A stretch of DNA of 64,000 nucleotides from positions 29,530,064-29,594,063 of the forward strand of contig NC_058191.1 in assembly GCF_907165205.1 (NCBI RefSeq), in the 5' to 3' direction. The translations under genes were made by a program, and so were the position numbers. A model generated the notes under the pieces. The model did not search any database, was not told the origin of the DNA, and was given only the letters and a program-made list of their open reading frames with translations. The stretch comes from Coccinella septempunctata (taxonomy: Eukaryota > Arthropoda > Insecta > Coleoptera > Coccinellidae). This document shows positions 48,436 to 61,082 of the stretch, piece by piece. Every line of letters starts with the position of its first letter. Position 1 is the stretch's first letter.

Positions 48436-49236
48436 ACCTGCATTGCTCATGAATCAACAAGCATTGATTACATTTTATAGGTTGGACCAAGCTCACTCTC
48501 CAAACGTTGTAATTACCGCCATGTGCAAAATCTGTGTTAAAATCGGGGCAACCCTATTGTAGATTTTACATTGCATTTTCTAGAGTCGAATTCTATGCTT
48601 GAAGCTGTTCGAGTACATCCAAGTGTTTGAATAAGGGCTAAGTTCTACGGCGTGGGGTCTAACAGAACACACTGGACAAGTCATTGTTATCAAATTGAGG
48701 CAATGCCGCAAATTTCAATTATCTCCAGAGGAAGTAAGTTAGTTTGCAAGCGGTGGAGTGGCAGTGAATATTAAGCAGATGGAACTGGACGAGAGAATGG
48801 AGAGAGGTTGTGTAAAAGGGTAGTGCCACTTTCGATTCATAGTGCGGTCATCACCTCTGCGTTATACGTAAATGTTTATGTGCCGATCTCCACCAGAACC
48901 GGAATCAGTTGTTGTGGGAACATTAAAGGAAATTGGCTCACTACCCCGTCCACTGACCGTTCGGAACGTTTATGAATGTTTGATACTGAGGATCAACAAT
49001 GGAGTATGGCCCCACTATTGTTATAACGGAACGAATGCTGATGAATCTATGGTATAACGTTCGCCGATAGCAGATGGATGTATTTCTTTATTTGAATATC
49101 GAGAACCTCTAATTTCCTATCGCAGCAATGTGTAATTAAGATTCCAAGTGAATCAATTTCGATTAGGTAATGTAACTATAAAAAAAGTGAAAGTAAGAAT
49201 AAAACCTTAAACAGTGAGGTATAAATGCAATAATAT
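48436..49236. other. Unique sequence, nothing recognised
   Basis: No repeat or coding family recognised. Confidence 0.45.
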
Positions 49237-49962
49237 GAATTAATTCAGATCCGTGTCACCCGCTGATCTAAATAAAATCATCCAACTTGCCATTGTTTAG
49301 GAACCTGACAGGGAGGGCATCTGATCGAAAAAAAGCAGATGCTGGCTCTAGTTTAGGTTTCGTTTGACCTGGCCAGAGAAAGAAAACTCGAAGGTTCGAG
49401 TATCATGCACTCGTGTGCCATCTAGTAGTCAACATCCTCGAGTATTTGATTCTACAACGCCACTACTAGTACCTGATTTGAGTCCATCAGTTCTAAAAGA
49501 GACACTAACATTTTTCCATCGGAGTGGGAGTTGAATTACTCTGGCGTTGTAAAATGATACCGAAACCATGATAAGCGTCTACTCATCTTCGATAGTATGG
49601 TCATTCCATCGCGGTCATAACATTTGCTAATATTTATACAGGGTGAGTCTTTGACTTGTACATATATTTAATAGAAGGTTTCTGACTCGGCTCCTGAGGA
49701 CCAAAGGAACAATGAGTTGAAAAAATACATACTGTAGAAGCATGCTTAAAAAATTATATCTCATATCTTCTATCCTATCACAAAATTACAAAAAACACAA
49801 CTCATAAAAGTAGACCGCTGTTGTCGGGGAATTTTATTTCTGTGAAAATCGAAAAATTCGTTTTTGAATGAATGTCACTGTGCCTTAAAGACCCACAGAT
49901 GTGTAGTGTTATAGATTTAGCTTGTTATTCTGAATTGATTTTGTTTTCCCAAAGGTGGCATA

Positions 49963-51135
49963 CGAAGATAAATTGAAAAATTTTTAGCCTACTATAGAAC
50001 CAAACAAAATTTCAAGGTCAAAATATTTTGTTACTCAACACATTCTCCAGTAATTGGATGCATTTATTACAGCGAACCTGCAACGTCTCTAGACCTTTCA
50101 AAAAAAAATGTTTCTTCTTGCTCTGCAAACCCGACCTCCATAGCTTTCATTACCTGCTCGTTGGAAAAAATTTACGACCCCTTAAACTTTTTTTCAGTTG
50201 AGGAAAGAGATGATAGTCGGATGGAGCCAAATCTGGTGAATGGGAGTGATGTTCTAGTAATTCAACCCTACATCACGAATTTTTTGCATGGCAACATGAG
50301 ATTTTTATGCAGGGGCGTTGTCCTGCAAGAACAAAACACCTTTGGATAGCTTTCCGCGTTTTTTCTCTTTAATTTTTTCTCATAGAGTGGTCAGTACTGT
50401 CGAATAGTAATCTCCGGTTATTGTTCTATCCTTATCCAAAAAATCAATCATGATTAATCCGAGGCAATTCCAAAAAACTGAAACAAGAACTTTTCCAGCA
50501 TATTTTTGTACACGAAATTCCTTAGGTCTTGTAGAACTAGAGTGTCACCAATCATTGATTGTTGCTTTGTCTCTGGATCGTAGAAATGTACCCAAGTCTA
50601 CATCGTTTTCAAATCGAGCACAGATCGAACGCGATTCTTCTACCCTTGCACGCTTTTGGTCAACATTAAAACATTTGGGGATCCATTATGCAGCGATTTT
50701 TCTCATGTCCAAATTGACGTGAACTATACAATGAACTCGTTCGTATGAAATAATCAGCTTCAGATATCCGTTTCTTCCTGATCGGTCATCATCTTGAATG
50801 GAAAATTTACTTCTTTCGAAGCTTGCAGTCCAAATTTCACGGTCGCATACGAAGGACATTGATCACCAAGGGTATTAAGCATATCTTCGTAAATCTGCTT
50901 ACCTCTCAACCATTTTAAATACAGGTACTTGATGATGGCTCGATACTGCAATTTTTCGATTTTCACAAATTCGGTGGACATCTTTCTTTTAATTTATTGC
51001 GTAACTCTGGTTCACTTTTTTGACCTTAAACTTGACACTAACACTTTTAATGAGTTATTGTTCGTTGCAATGGTAACGCAATATTTTTTTATTAATGGAA
51101 CTGGTCTAGGATAACTAGATATCAATACATCCTCG
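49963..51135 (-). mobile_element. mariner element, copy 2, nested in MITE A6
   Basis: Termini CGAAGATAAATTGAAAAATT (left) and the complement of CAATACATCCTCG (right), each next to TA (49961-49962, 51136-51137). The flanks GGTGGCA-TA-GCTTATTATG rebuild the uninterrupted family-A text seen in copy A3 (GGTGGCATAGCTCATTATG on its minus strand), which proves the insertion site. It encodes the transposase relic at 50031-50981. Confidence 0.93.
50031..50981 (-). pseudogene. mariner transposase, deleted and frameshifted (copy 2)
   Basis: Start ATG at 50979-50981 (complement) opens a good N-terminus (KIEKLQYRAIIKYLYLK, RGKQIYEDMLNTLGDQC). About 85 bases present in copy 1 are missing near 50775, removing the VPENIDAVHDMILSDRR stretch. 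The MDETW block with the first catalytic aspartate is destroyed by a second deletion near 50600. LDNAPAHK-like text is also damaged (50310-50330). It cannot be active and is more decayed than copy 1. Confidence 0.92.
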
Positions 51136-51256
51136 TAGCTTATTATGAAAACTTGACTGTTGGCTCTTGACCTCAAGAATCTACTCTTGAAATATATGGT
51201 ATACGAGTCAAAGACTCAACCTGTAAGTCAGCAGCTATATGCGGCTGAATGAATTC

Positions 51257-52499
51257 TCATAAATTTAAAATAGCATCAAATGGGATATTTATTTGCAGGA
51301 ACAGTTTCATCCCAAAGTGCTAAAATCCGCTTTCCTCTGTTCGAACAATCGTACTGAACGAAATCTGAAATTCAGCCCTGTCTGTCCAATCGAGCCTTGC
51401 TGACACATAGGACGAAGAATACATCGATCCTTAAGCGAAAAGTTTTATCATCTTTTCCTCGTCAACGGAAATTGTTGAGAAACCCAAACCCAGAACCGAT
51501 CTCCGGAAATTTTATGACGTCATACAAGATGCCCTTCAAACCGTCTCGATATAGATATATATATATAGAATATTTATCGAGTAAGAAAATCGACGACCTA
51601 ATGGTATCCAACGACAGGACCGTGTCATATTACAAGTATTAATAGGCGCTAAAACCGAGTGGCCACTATTTTAGCACACTCTGCGAATGGCAGTCTGGTC
51701 AGCAAGGTTTGCTATTATATGGTCGATTAAGCCACATGGAGTTGAATGCCGCCTCTAACGATATCACCGGCGATTTTCGGACAGGACCGGACACCGAAGC
51801 GACATCCTTATCGTTCGGAGGCTGTGAGTTATTCGACGTGTGCTCAAAATTGAGTAATGCGAAATGGGTTGTGGAGGCCACACGCGATATATCAAAAACG
51901 TTACATGAAGTAACCTCCACTTGAATTTCATCTCACAACGATGCTCCTGGACATCAGAAATCGTGGGGTGTTAGTTTTTACTGATAAATAATAATTACTA
52001 ATTACTAATACGGTCATCTGATGAAGATTCTGAGAATGTCAACATAAAAAGGAGTTGACTATTAGGAGATTTATTGAGAGTGCCAAGGAATTAAGCATTG
52101 AAAATGAAAAGTCGCTGAAATTTGAAAAAAACTAGTTGATATTTTGTTGTAGGGATTACTGATAGAACAAAGTAGTCTTCATATAACAACGAAAGCCAAA
52201 GAGTTTCTATGCCAACAGACGTTTTCATATTCGAATAATGGTGAGAAAATCGACCAATGAAATGATATCTCGATCTAAGTGGTTATTCGAGAAACCTTGC
52301 AAGATACACGTACAGGCTACCGACAGGGAAATGTTGTACAGAAACACAACGTCATTAAGACGAACTTTAGAAGTTTTTAATAATCAGGCAATAAGAACAT
52401 AACCAAAAACACCTATATCATTAGCTTCATCATTGAAGACTTTGGGTGGTGTTTTCAATTGTTAACTAGTCTCCTTGAATTTTTGCACATAAGATAAAA
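51257..52499. other. Unique sequence, nothing recognised
   Basis: 51660-51925 is GC-richer and open on both strands (plus 51709-51924 and minus 51699-51920). The two frames share one stretch, so at most one could be real. Neither resembles a known protein. A GATATAGATATATATATATAG microsatellite-like run lies near 51550. Confidence 0.4.
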
Positions 52500-52506
52500 C
52501 GTATTT

Positions 52507-53655
52507 GTGAGAGTACCCGAAAAATTCTTATTAGTGTGTAAAAGCCTCCATACCAACAACACCGCTAGAATACAGCATGATGGCTCTACAACCGACCATT
52601 TCTCAACCAATTCTGGAATAAAACAAGGCTGCGTGTTAGCGCCTTTACTGTTCAATATTTTCGCCATAGCTGTCTCGATAATTGCTGACATGAGTATGCC
52701 TGTAAGAGGTGTTGGAATAAGATTCAGATTTGATGGAGGCCTGTTTAACCTGAAACGCCTCAGAGCAAAAACCCGTACAAAGTTCATCACGGAACTTCAA
52801 TATGCAGGCGACTGCGCAGTTATCGCTAGCAGCCCAGAGAATATACAGATAATGTATATTCCCATAAACATAAATACGAAGCTTTAGATCTGAGACTCAA
52901 TATTGACATAACCAAAATCCTGGTAAGTCCGCCAGAAAACTTTCAAACAGATATCAGCCTGGAGGATGAAACTCTAGGACAGGTCGAGCAGTTTAAATAC
53001 TTGGGAAGACTCATGAATACTAGGGCTAACCTGGACACGGAAATGAACACCTGTATCAATTCAGCATCACGGGCATTCTGCAAGCTAAAGGAGTGCTTCA
53101 AAATCACGACCTCAATCTGAAGACCAAGACAGCTGTTTACATAGCAGTGGTCCATAGCTGGACTCCCAACAGGCGACGTATTAAACAGCTTGAACAAACG
53201 CAACAACGTCATCTAAGACAAATAATGCACATCAGTTCCACAAAGTTTCAAATGCAGAAGTCTTGGAGCGCTCCGGTTGTAAAACAATTGAGACTCAAGT
53301 AACGAGGGCATGACTCAGATGGAGCGGCCACATTTTGAGGATTCAAGACGCAAGACTCCCCAAAATAGCTCTGTACGGCGAATTCACAGAGGGAGCTCGG
53401 AAACCAGGAGGCCAGTATAAGCGGTTCAAGAATTTACTGCATCAATCCCTAAAATCAGTTTATGCCAATCATAACTGGGAACAACTATCGTTAGACAGAT
53501 CACAGTGGAGGTCTTTGGTCCACAACTATAATGGAGACTCGAGAAGAATACAGCGGCGGACAGATCTGGTGGGTGACTATCCATGCCCAGAGTGTGGAAG
53601 GATCTGTAGGTCCCGGTTGGGTCTCTTCAGTCACAGGAGGATACACAGTCGCAAG
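52507..53655 (+). pseudogene. Non-LTR retrotransposon (LINE) remnant, copy 2
   Basis: Longer than copy 1 at the 5' side: RT motif GIKQGCVLAPLLFNIFAIAV (about 52615-52675) precedes LQYAGDCAVIASSPENIQ, where YADD has become YAGD, losing a catalytic aspartate. After frameshifts come QLEQTQQRHLRQIM (about 53185), DARLPKIALYGEFTEG (about 53345) and, in the same frame, RSQWRSLVHNYNGDSRR and CPECGRICRSRLGLFSHRR with a C2H2 pattern ending near 53650. Similarity to copy 1 ends at CACAGTCGCAA. 5' truncated and dead. Confidence 0.88.
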
Positions 53656-55369
53656 TCGCAGATGTTTAACAAATCTGTTCAACAACAGATATACTTAAAA
53701 TTTCCGAATCTGGTGCAAGTAATTGGTAGTACCTTCCTTCTATACAAGAAAAAGAGAAGACACTGGTCAAAATGGGATACTGTGTACATGAATTTATTTG
53801 TACGCATTTTGAAATATAAATTGTGAATATTTCATTTGTGATTCATTGCTCAAAATAATGAACTCATTAAAATTTACTCACTCTTTTTAATCAGAAGTCG
53901 TATTAGCATTTGATCGGAGTTTGTGTAGCAGATTCGGCAGGCAATATAATATTATTATGTGTTTACATACGAAGCTTTGCATACAACCGGTAATAGGAAT
54001 CTGATTTATTTTGGATGCAATATTGGCGATTATTTGACTATTTATTGTTGCCGCAGTTTTGATTTGTGGTAATGTGTATTCACATATGTCCCTGGTTAAC
54101 TACGATTCAGCAACCGTGAAGTAATTATGATTGATTATGGTTGAATTAGAGGATATCATTGAACCATTGTACATTTGATGTACGGTTTGGTTGAGATATT
54201 GTCATATTTTGAGCTATTAGATGTGGTGGCGAAAATCTCGTAATTAGAAATATGCTTTATGAATACCAAGCGTGGTGATGAATGAAAAGCTGAAAAATTT
54301 TCGTTACTGATTTGTTTGTCTGTCAGTCTGCTATATTTCTGCTAATAATTTTATCTTGACGAAAATTGACCGATATCGTAATATCGTACGTAAACCATAT
54401 GAAAATTATATCTGCAGTATTTACTATATTATATTACTCTCTACGACGTGTAAAGAGTTCAGTTCCTTCTAATGGCAACAAGTACCTCTCAACAACAGAG
54501 ACACCAATTTATGCCATAACTTATACTTATAGGGTTGCCATTTGAGGAAACTCAACTATCATTCACCTCTCCTCATTGATATAATGAAAATGTTTGAGCA
54601 TTTTTCTACAAAATAGTAGATACCGAAGATAGGAATTTCGTGGGTTACATTTTATTCACTCTGTATAATGCTCATTCAAAAGTTCAAAAGGAAATCAGAT
54701 GATTTCTGATGACTTATTCCAAAACTGCGTCGGGGAGATATTACCGAAATTGCTGAAGATGTCTTTACTGTCTTTATTTTTTAATTGAAGGATACTTTTG
54801 GGGAAACTTGCATTCTCCCTGTTATTTTTTATGGGTTTTCTCTCCCAATTTCTGGAACTCAAGGAATAAGAATAGAAGTTGTTAGATAGAAGCTTTTATG
54901 TACAATGAGTTATGCACTATTTTTTAGAAGAAATTTTTTCAAAACTGAAAAAAAATAGTGATTCCTATTATTTGTTGTTTCTATTTATTAGGTCACATTG
55001 TGTTGAAAACAGCTTCTGACAGAACGTAAACAATATATAACTTCAAGCAGAAGCATATTTTAGAAACAATTTCAGTTATTTTTTTTTTGTATTTAAGGAG
55101 TAATTCATTTTTTCATTGCAATTCATTTGCAGTGGTTTGAATGGTTTCTCATTCAGGTATTCCACCAATCGAAGTCAATCAGTTAAGAGTATACTTATAA
55201 ATGACATTATATATGTTATTTGCGAATATGTGAGCTTTGTTGAGTAGTATTGTGCTATTTGCACTTATCCAAACATAATTCTCTGTATTCAGAAAATATT
55301 GGATGATTCTCCTAAATATCTACTGTGATTGTTTCTTTGGGGGTGAAGAATCGATTGAAACAAGAACAC
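53656..55369. other. Unique sequence, nothing recognised
   Basis: CACTCTGTATAATGC at about 54658 is an orphan transposon-like end. The open frame continuing the LINE to 53826 is not LINE-like after about 53655. Confidence 0.45.
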
Positions 55370-55425
55370 TGTTTGCTTTGGAGCCGACGTTGCGCTTCTA
55401 TTTGAAAGCATCTTCAGGGCACTAT
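55370..55425 (-). mobile_element. Second Penelope/hammerhead-like motif
   Basis: On the minus strand: CCCTGAAGATGCTTTCAAAT, then AGAAGCGCAACGTCGG. This gives CTGANGA, a TGCTT/GAAGC(G) stem with an AT-rich loop, and CGCAAC where the intact motif would have CGAAAC. It parallels 6197-6230. One core base is altered, so it is inactive if it was a ribozyme. Confidence 0.35.
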
Positions 55426-55614
55426 AAATATACAATATGATATTTTGTGACTAACTATGTGTAAAATAATGATCTTTATTATGTGTAAAATAGCACAAAA
55501 AGTTAGATTACACAGATGGGAGAACTGGTCTAAATGAAGCATTCCACCAAAAATCACCAATACAGTCACTGTCAACTGTCAAAATGAAAAATTAAAACAC
55601 AATTAAATATGTTA

Positions 55615-56001
55615 ACTGAAAAAAACTATTCTCGTGATGACTGACTCACCCATATAGTTTCATTTAAGATATATTGTTGGCCCGTTCGATTCTTACGTGG
55701 GAATGAACATGGAAATTTGGGACTGCCGAATTTCTATCATTATTCAGTAACTTGAAGGATTTTATGAAATGACTCCTTTCTATACCAACTGACGGGAAAA
55801 TACTTAGGACCAAGTGTGAAAAAATAGAATATTCGTTTAGAATCCCACCTATGAAATTCGTCTAAGTTATTACAAGAATTTTTTCAAGTGACCTGATGAA
55901 ACTAAACAGATAGACTCGAATGAAATTTTGTTGAACTTCTAGGGGTTGTAGCTTCTAGGACTTATACCTTCTGTCAAAGTCTCACCTTTGAAAACACCCT
56001 G
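55615..56001 (-). mobile_element. Family D element, truncated copy
   Basis: Reverse-orientation match to 7646-8472: terminus TCACCTTTGAAAACACCCTG next to TA (56002-56003), then blocks equivalent to CATCAGGTCACTT, TTTCATAAAATC, AGTTACTGAATAATGA and CGAACGGGCCAA. Homology fades at about 55615, and the other terminus is missing. Confidence 0.82.
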
Positions 56002-56003
56002 TA

Positions 56004-59000
56004 TATGTATCATGATCTCATATCATATGGGCTTGGAATCTTTTCCTCATTCAACGAGTTATGATTTTCATATTTCTACCTTCGAAATATGTTCCCAATC
56101 CCGGTGAATAAATAAATCATTATTCACTATTTTCATTGAGGTAGAAGCTAGCACTTCTATACAAAGTACCCAGGATTTACACAAATCGTTCTATGAAATA
56201 GTCAGTCCGAACGCTTTTCATCGAGAATTTCGCTGAATACCAATTGGTCGCACTGAATTGGTATACCTCTTTTCGGTATGCGTATAACAGTGTTCGATTT
56301 CTGAATGCTTGGATTCAATAGATCTATGATACTTTCAATGTATCAACACAAAGCCCACTCAAATTGTTAGGTCACCATTGATAACACGAAACGTACGCCA
56401 AACTCTATTCCTACTTGAAAACAAAGCCACGATATTTCATGGGGACGAGCTATTCACCAGGTGTTAAGAGCAAGAATACAGCTGTTGGTCGAACGAGGCC
56501 AGCTTTTCAAGCACGTGACAACGGGAGGTTGTATCAATTTTGGCTATTTGCCTCACCCCCGCAATCACGTAACTCACGTGCTGAACACGAAACAGATGAC
56601 TTCTGGCTGAATAAGATACGACAAGTTATGTTGGCATAGGTTGGAAATGTGTTAATTGTAAGTGGGCACGTGATTGATTGTCTTTTCGGCGGAGGGTATC
56701 GGGTAAATAAGGTCTCATCAATGTTACATTAATAACTTTGATGGACAGGGCGTAAAAAAGGTAGTTCCATGAATTGCTGATGAGTATGCAAAATTATAGG
56801 AACTACTTATATAGTTGAATTTTTCAATAGGCGTATCGTATCCGAATGCTTACAATCTTTCGGACAACTGTTCTTTTTTTCAATTGGTCCATTATTTGGA
56901 TGATGAGCTGAAGAGCTCATGATCCTTAACAGGATTATGTTCAAATTAAAGAAAAAGTTGGTAGTTTGAAAAAAACTCATGTCAATTAAATTTGAAAAAA
57001 TTTGATACCTCACAGTTCAGAGAATGACTTTTGAGTCACTAAATGCGGAGCAACCTTTTACGAGCTATCGGGTTTCATTTCTCTTGAAGAACCAAACACA
57101 CAGTCAAATACACACGTGTAAATCCTACCATGTAACTCCTACGTGGTACACACACAACGCTAATGTCGGCGCTTTTTGTTGTCATGAAGTAAGTGAAAAA
57201 ACATTTTTTTTTATTATACACGTTAAACATGTACAAAAAGCCGAGAATTTTTTTATATTTTGTGAAGGATTATGAGCTTTTCAGTGGATACGAAAACTGG
57301 GATCCTTTAATTTTCACGAAAATTTTATGGAGTAAAACAAAAAAACAGCAGACTGGATTGAACTTAAACTTTTGTGTGTATATTAAACTGCAAAAGGCAT
57401 ACTCAGCATTTGGGGCTTACCCAAAATTTTGGATTTAGCGCTTGATTCTCCAAAAAGCCACCTTTTTTCTTGCTTTTTCAAAATCCTGTTAGGAATGTAG
57501 GAATGACATTTTTTTTTCAAAAAACAATAGCTTACCGTTGTGAAGAAATTATTTAAGTTTTAGGAACCCACCTTCAACTTTCTGAGCGCTAATTGGTTGC
57601 TGAGATATTGATTATCGGAGACAAAATTATCCTATTCCATTCAAAATCCAATATCCCTCCGAAAAATGATCGTATCGAAGTTTAAAAAAAAGAAATTGAA
57701 GCTGAATAAACAGGTTCTCCGGTCCATATGGTGATTAGGTCGAAGAAAATTTTTTGAATGCCATAGATTCAAAATCAATAGAAAAAAATTTAAAAATTTG
57801 TTGTCAGTGTTTTTCAAGATTCAATGAAAAAAATCTTTTTTTAAAGTCAGACTTAAAAATAAGCTCAGAGCCACAATTTTTCTTCACAGTCTGTTGAATA
57901 TCACCTAAAAATTTGAATTTTTTTTCTGATCTCTCAATTTTTTCAAGTAGTGTAGTTTTACGATTCTGTCCGCGACACTCTCAAGTAAGCCTTCGTGTGA
58001 GACACATCCTGTATGTACCTAATCCTAAAGTTGGTAGTTTCACCAATATACAAGACTAACCCTATAATATTAATTATTGAAAAACTTCTCATCTCGAATG
58101 GTACATACATAAGAATGTGCTGAAAATTTAAATTAGGTATTTAAAATAGGTATCTGATACGAGAAATATACTGGAGAAACTATTTCTAGAAAATATTGAT
58201 GAATTCGAAGACAAAATATTCTATGCAACCTAATTTAGGTATTTATAGGCAATATTTGTGTCCACAAACACGATTTCAACTGAATATATTATTCATTGAC
58301 CACTTCTTTTTTCAAACAGTGAAAATCCAAGGTGTTGTAGATCGATCCAAAACTTCTAGTTTTATATATTCATAAGGCATTCAACTTCCATTGTATGTTA
58401 CCTAATATTCATGAAACTTTTCATATTAGCTTTCATCCTCAGATTACTTTCGTTTCAAAGATATGAGTGGAATGACAGAATATTGATGTAGTTAGGTAGG
58501 TACACTAATTTTGAGGAATATTTTCAAATATCGAACTGTAAAATCATATATCCTTACTTCAGGTTATCATATACATGACTAATGATTTCTCACTCAATTT
58601 GGAGGTTAGTAGTTACGTATATAAATAGATCTCCCTGATACAAAATAAGGTATCGAGATCAAGGAAATATTCAATTCTTTTTTAATTTTCTGTATATGCT
58701 GAATGGGCTGTATTCAAAATCCAGACAAATGTTCGATTTGCAATTAGTTTAGCCTTAATGCAATCTTGAAGATTATCATTTTCAGTATTTGATAAAACCT
58801 TACATTTTGAGGAAAAGGTACTCACAGAAATATAACCCTCTGTTTGATTCGAGTCTGATTCGCTACAACGCTAACATCTTAAATAAGTATTCGATTTAGC
58901 GTTTCCTGCTTCTTCAACTGATAAACCAGCCCTTCCATACAAACCTGAAACAAAAAGAAATTTCATTAGAGGGAGATTGAGCCCTTTTCTTTACTTATTA

Positions 59001-59513
59001 CGTTCTTATGTGTGCACAAGATAAACTCTCTGTTCCACTTCTTTACTTTTACGAGGCCAGATGTGGATTTTCCAGGAACAAATTGGTTTCATTGTTACGC
59101 GCCTCCTATGGGCTCATTTGTTTTTCAGGATACTCAAGCAGCCGAAATCCCATTGCATTATTTATGTTATTGTTTTTTCTGCAGTTTCTCGGATTAGTTG
59201 GGGAATTGGGATCATCAAATTCTGAACCAAATTTCCAACCATGTGGCGAGGATTCACCGAATATGGCCCAATGAGGTGGAGATACTGATTTAAACAAAAA
59301 TCGTGACGACAATCTCAGATAACAATATTATATTATATGTATCATTCATTCATTATGTTGGGTTTCTACCTAGAAACCCAACATATAAAATACTAGGTAA
59401 AAAACAAAACGTTATACTATATTATATTATATGTATATTATAAGAAAAAAACTAAACAGGATCATACCACCAACCATCCGAGGTGGAACCATTGGATTTT
59501 CTAACAACGAAAA
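56004..59513. other. Unique sequence with one orphan transposon end
   Basis: GAGACACATCCTGTATGTAC at about 57998 looks like a right transposon end (complement ACAGGATGTGTCTC); no left partner found. Open frames at 56415-56639, 57024-57275 and 59008-59274 match nothing I know. Confidence 0.4.
59323..59441. repeat. Perfect 30-bp palindrome flanked by direct repeats
   Basis: ATGTTGGGTTTCTA and TAGAAACCCAACAT are exact complements around CC (59355-59384). AT-rich copies of TATTATATTATATGTAT lie on both sides (about 59323-59341 and 59421-59437). Could be the remains of a foldback element or an unstable cruciform site. Confidence 0.75.
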
Positions 59514-59515
59514 AT

Positions 59516-60027
59516 AGGGTGAGTAATGATTCGTACAAATATATGTTAACAGTTGATTATTGAGGTCAAAAGAAACATTTTTTTCCAATTTCATTTTTTC
59601 GTTTCGTTGATAAAAAGATATAGCCATTTTAGTTTTCATAATGAGCTGTACCACTCCTGGAAAAACAAAACTACCTTCAGAATATGTAGCTAAATATGTG
59701 ATACTACACATCTGTGGATCTTTTGAATAGAGTTTCGAGAGTTTCTGGTAATTTCATGGTACGTAATGGTCATCATAATGAGAAAACTGGAAGTCGTGGG
59801 TGATATCTTGTATTCGAAAATTATTCATCGAATAAATGAAAAACTATATTCCGAAATTTATTTCAGTCGATTAAACTGTTTGTGAGATATAACTAAAAAT
59901 TTTTTTTTCAACAGCCTGTACCTTTTAAACGGAGCCGATTCGGAAAAAATGGTAAAGGAAAAGAGGGTTTCATTTAACTTCAAGAATCTACTGTCAAAAT
60001 ATTTGTACGAGTCAAAGCCTCACCCTG
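59516..60027 (+). mobile_element. MITE family A, copy A4 (512 bp, internally deleted)
   Basis: Left TAGGGTGAGTAATGATTCG (diverged) and right CGAGTCAAAGCCTCACCCTG next to TA (60028-60029). It has GATAAAAAGATATAGCC, GCTGTACCACTCCTGG and GATCTTTTGAATAGAGTT, then lacks about 130 bp of the family's middle before TGGTACGTAATGGTCAT. Non-coding. Confidence 0.86.
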
Positions 60028-60029
60028 TA

Positions 60030-61080
60030 TAAGACTTGATCTTTCTGGAACGCAAAGATTGAGCTGATCTCACAAAGATAAGAATACAGCCACATCTATG
60101 ATAAGACCAAGAAAATGCTCTTTTCAGCAGACTTCAAATAGTGTATAGCTCTGTATGACTGAGAAAAGGATAGTAAATTACATAAACCCAGCTGCTCCGA
60201 GAATCAACCCTGCTTAGCAAATAGTTGTACAGGCCCAAAATCAGCAAATAACTGCTTTCAGTCGCTATTATGTAGGTGTGGAATTGCTAAATGTACAATC
60301 ATAGACTCCTTCGGGCAAATCAAACTTCAAACACTCAGAAGTTTGTCTCAAAATTATTTCGAACCAAAACAAAATAGATCTTTAACTAGGATTGGATAAA
60401 CAATATTCCTATCCGTACCCAAAAAAAATTTATTAACCTATGTTGTCAATAGTATGAAAACACAATACATAAATCTCAATATCTCAAGGTCATGCTACAT
60501 GGAGGATCAATTGACATTGATTTTCATAAATTCCTAGATGCCAAATATTAAAATATGTCAGTTTTTTCGAATGAATTTCGTTGAGGAGATTAATTGCCAG
60601 AGATCACCCAATTAATATTATAGAGATTTTGTTATCAAGAGATTATACTTCGGCCACTAGACCTTTACTCATAACAGAATAAGGCGTTACCTGATTAATA
60701 GTTCAGGTCCCATTCCCGAGGGTTATCCTTTATCTCCCTAGCACCTCTCTAGTAGATAACTATTGAAACGTGACTTCATGAAGTTTCGCAATTGGTGGTT
60801 GCTGAATGTTCATTTACGAAGTTTCAATGAAATGTTCCTATAATTGGGCTCTTGGGAAGACTTTCATTGTGACTTTATTCAAGGTCAATTTCGACATTCA
60901 CTCTCGATTTCTCCGACTGAAAATTTAGAGAACCCAGATGGGAATTCACGTTGGTAGTCCGAAAAACACTGTTATTCAGGCGTGGAAGGTTGGGCCTGAA
61001 AGTCTACGAGCCATAAAAAAAACAAAATGTCCACTCTTGCTGGATGAAACGATCGAGAAAGGCTTAAATCGAAGCTAATA
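60030..61080. other. Unique sequence, nothing recognised
   Basis: No repeat family, RNA or domain assigned between two family-A copies. Confidence 0.45.
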
Positions 61081-61082
61081 TA

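Larger units (their letters stand above)
49639..51223 (-). mobile_element. MITE family A, copy A6, carrying a mariner
   Basis: CAGGGTGAGTCTTTGACTTG at the left and GAGTCAAAGACTCAACCTG at the right, with TA at 49637-49638 and 51224-51225. The left 250 bp are diverged, but CCCACAGATGTGTAGTGTTA and TTTCCCAAAGGTGGCA are clearly family A. The element continues at 51138 with GCTTATTATGAAAACTT. Removing the mariner leaves about 410 bp. Confidence 0.88.
49237..51256. mobile_element. Family C element C2, host of nested insertions
   Basis: GAATTAATTCAG at the left (49237-49248) and CTGAATGAATTC at the right (51245-51256) are inverted and extend inward as CACCCGCTGATCTA against TAAGTCAGCAGC. The left interior shares GCAGATGCTGGCTC and GTTTCGTTTGACCTGG with the other family-C copies. 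The right arm is split at 49637 by MITE A6 and resumes at 51226. The right half of the inverted repeat is diverged, so this pairing is inference, though both arms fit. Confidence 0.65.

Noticed and set aside
50161..50722. Plus-strand frames of 62 and 90 codons
   Set aside because: They are antisense shadows of the mariner transposase relic.
51699..51924. Overlapping 70-codon frames on both strands in a GC-richer segment
   Set aside because: No known domain in either strand and nothing to choose between them; kept only as a place to check for an exon.
53500..53685. Minus-strand 61-codon frame
   Set aside because: Antisense of the LINE C-terminal zinc-finger region.
59008..59312. Three overlapping frames in both strands (88, 61 and 68 codons)
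   Set aside because: Mutually exclusive frames in the same DNA without a recognisable domain or splice signal.
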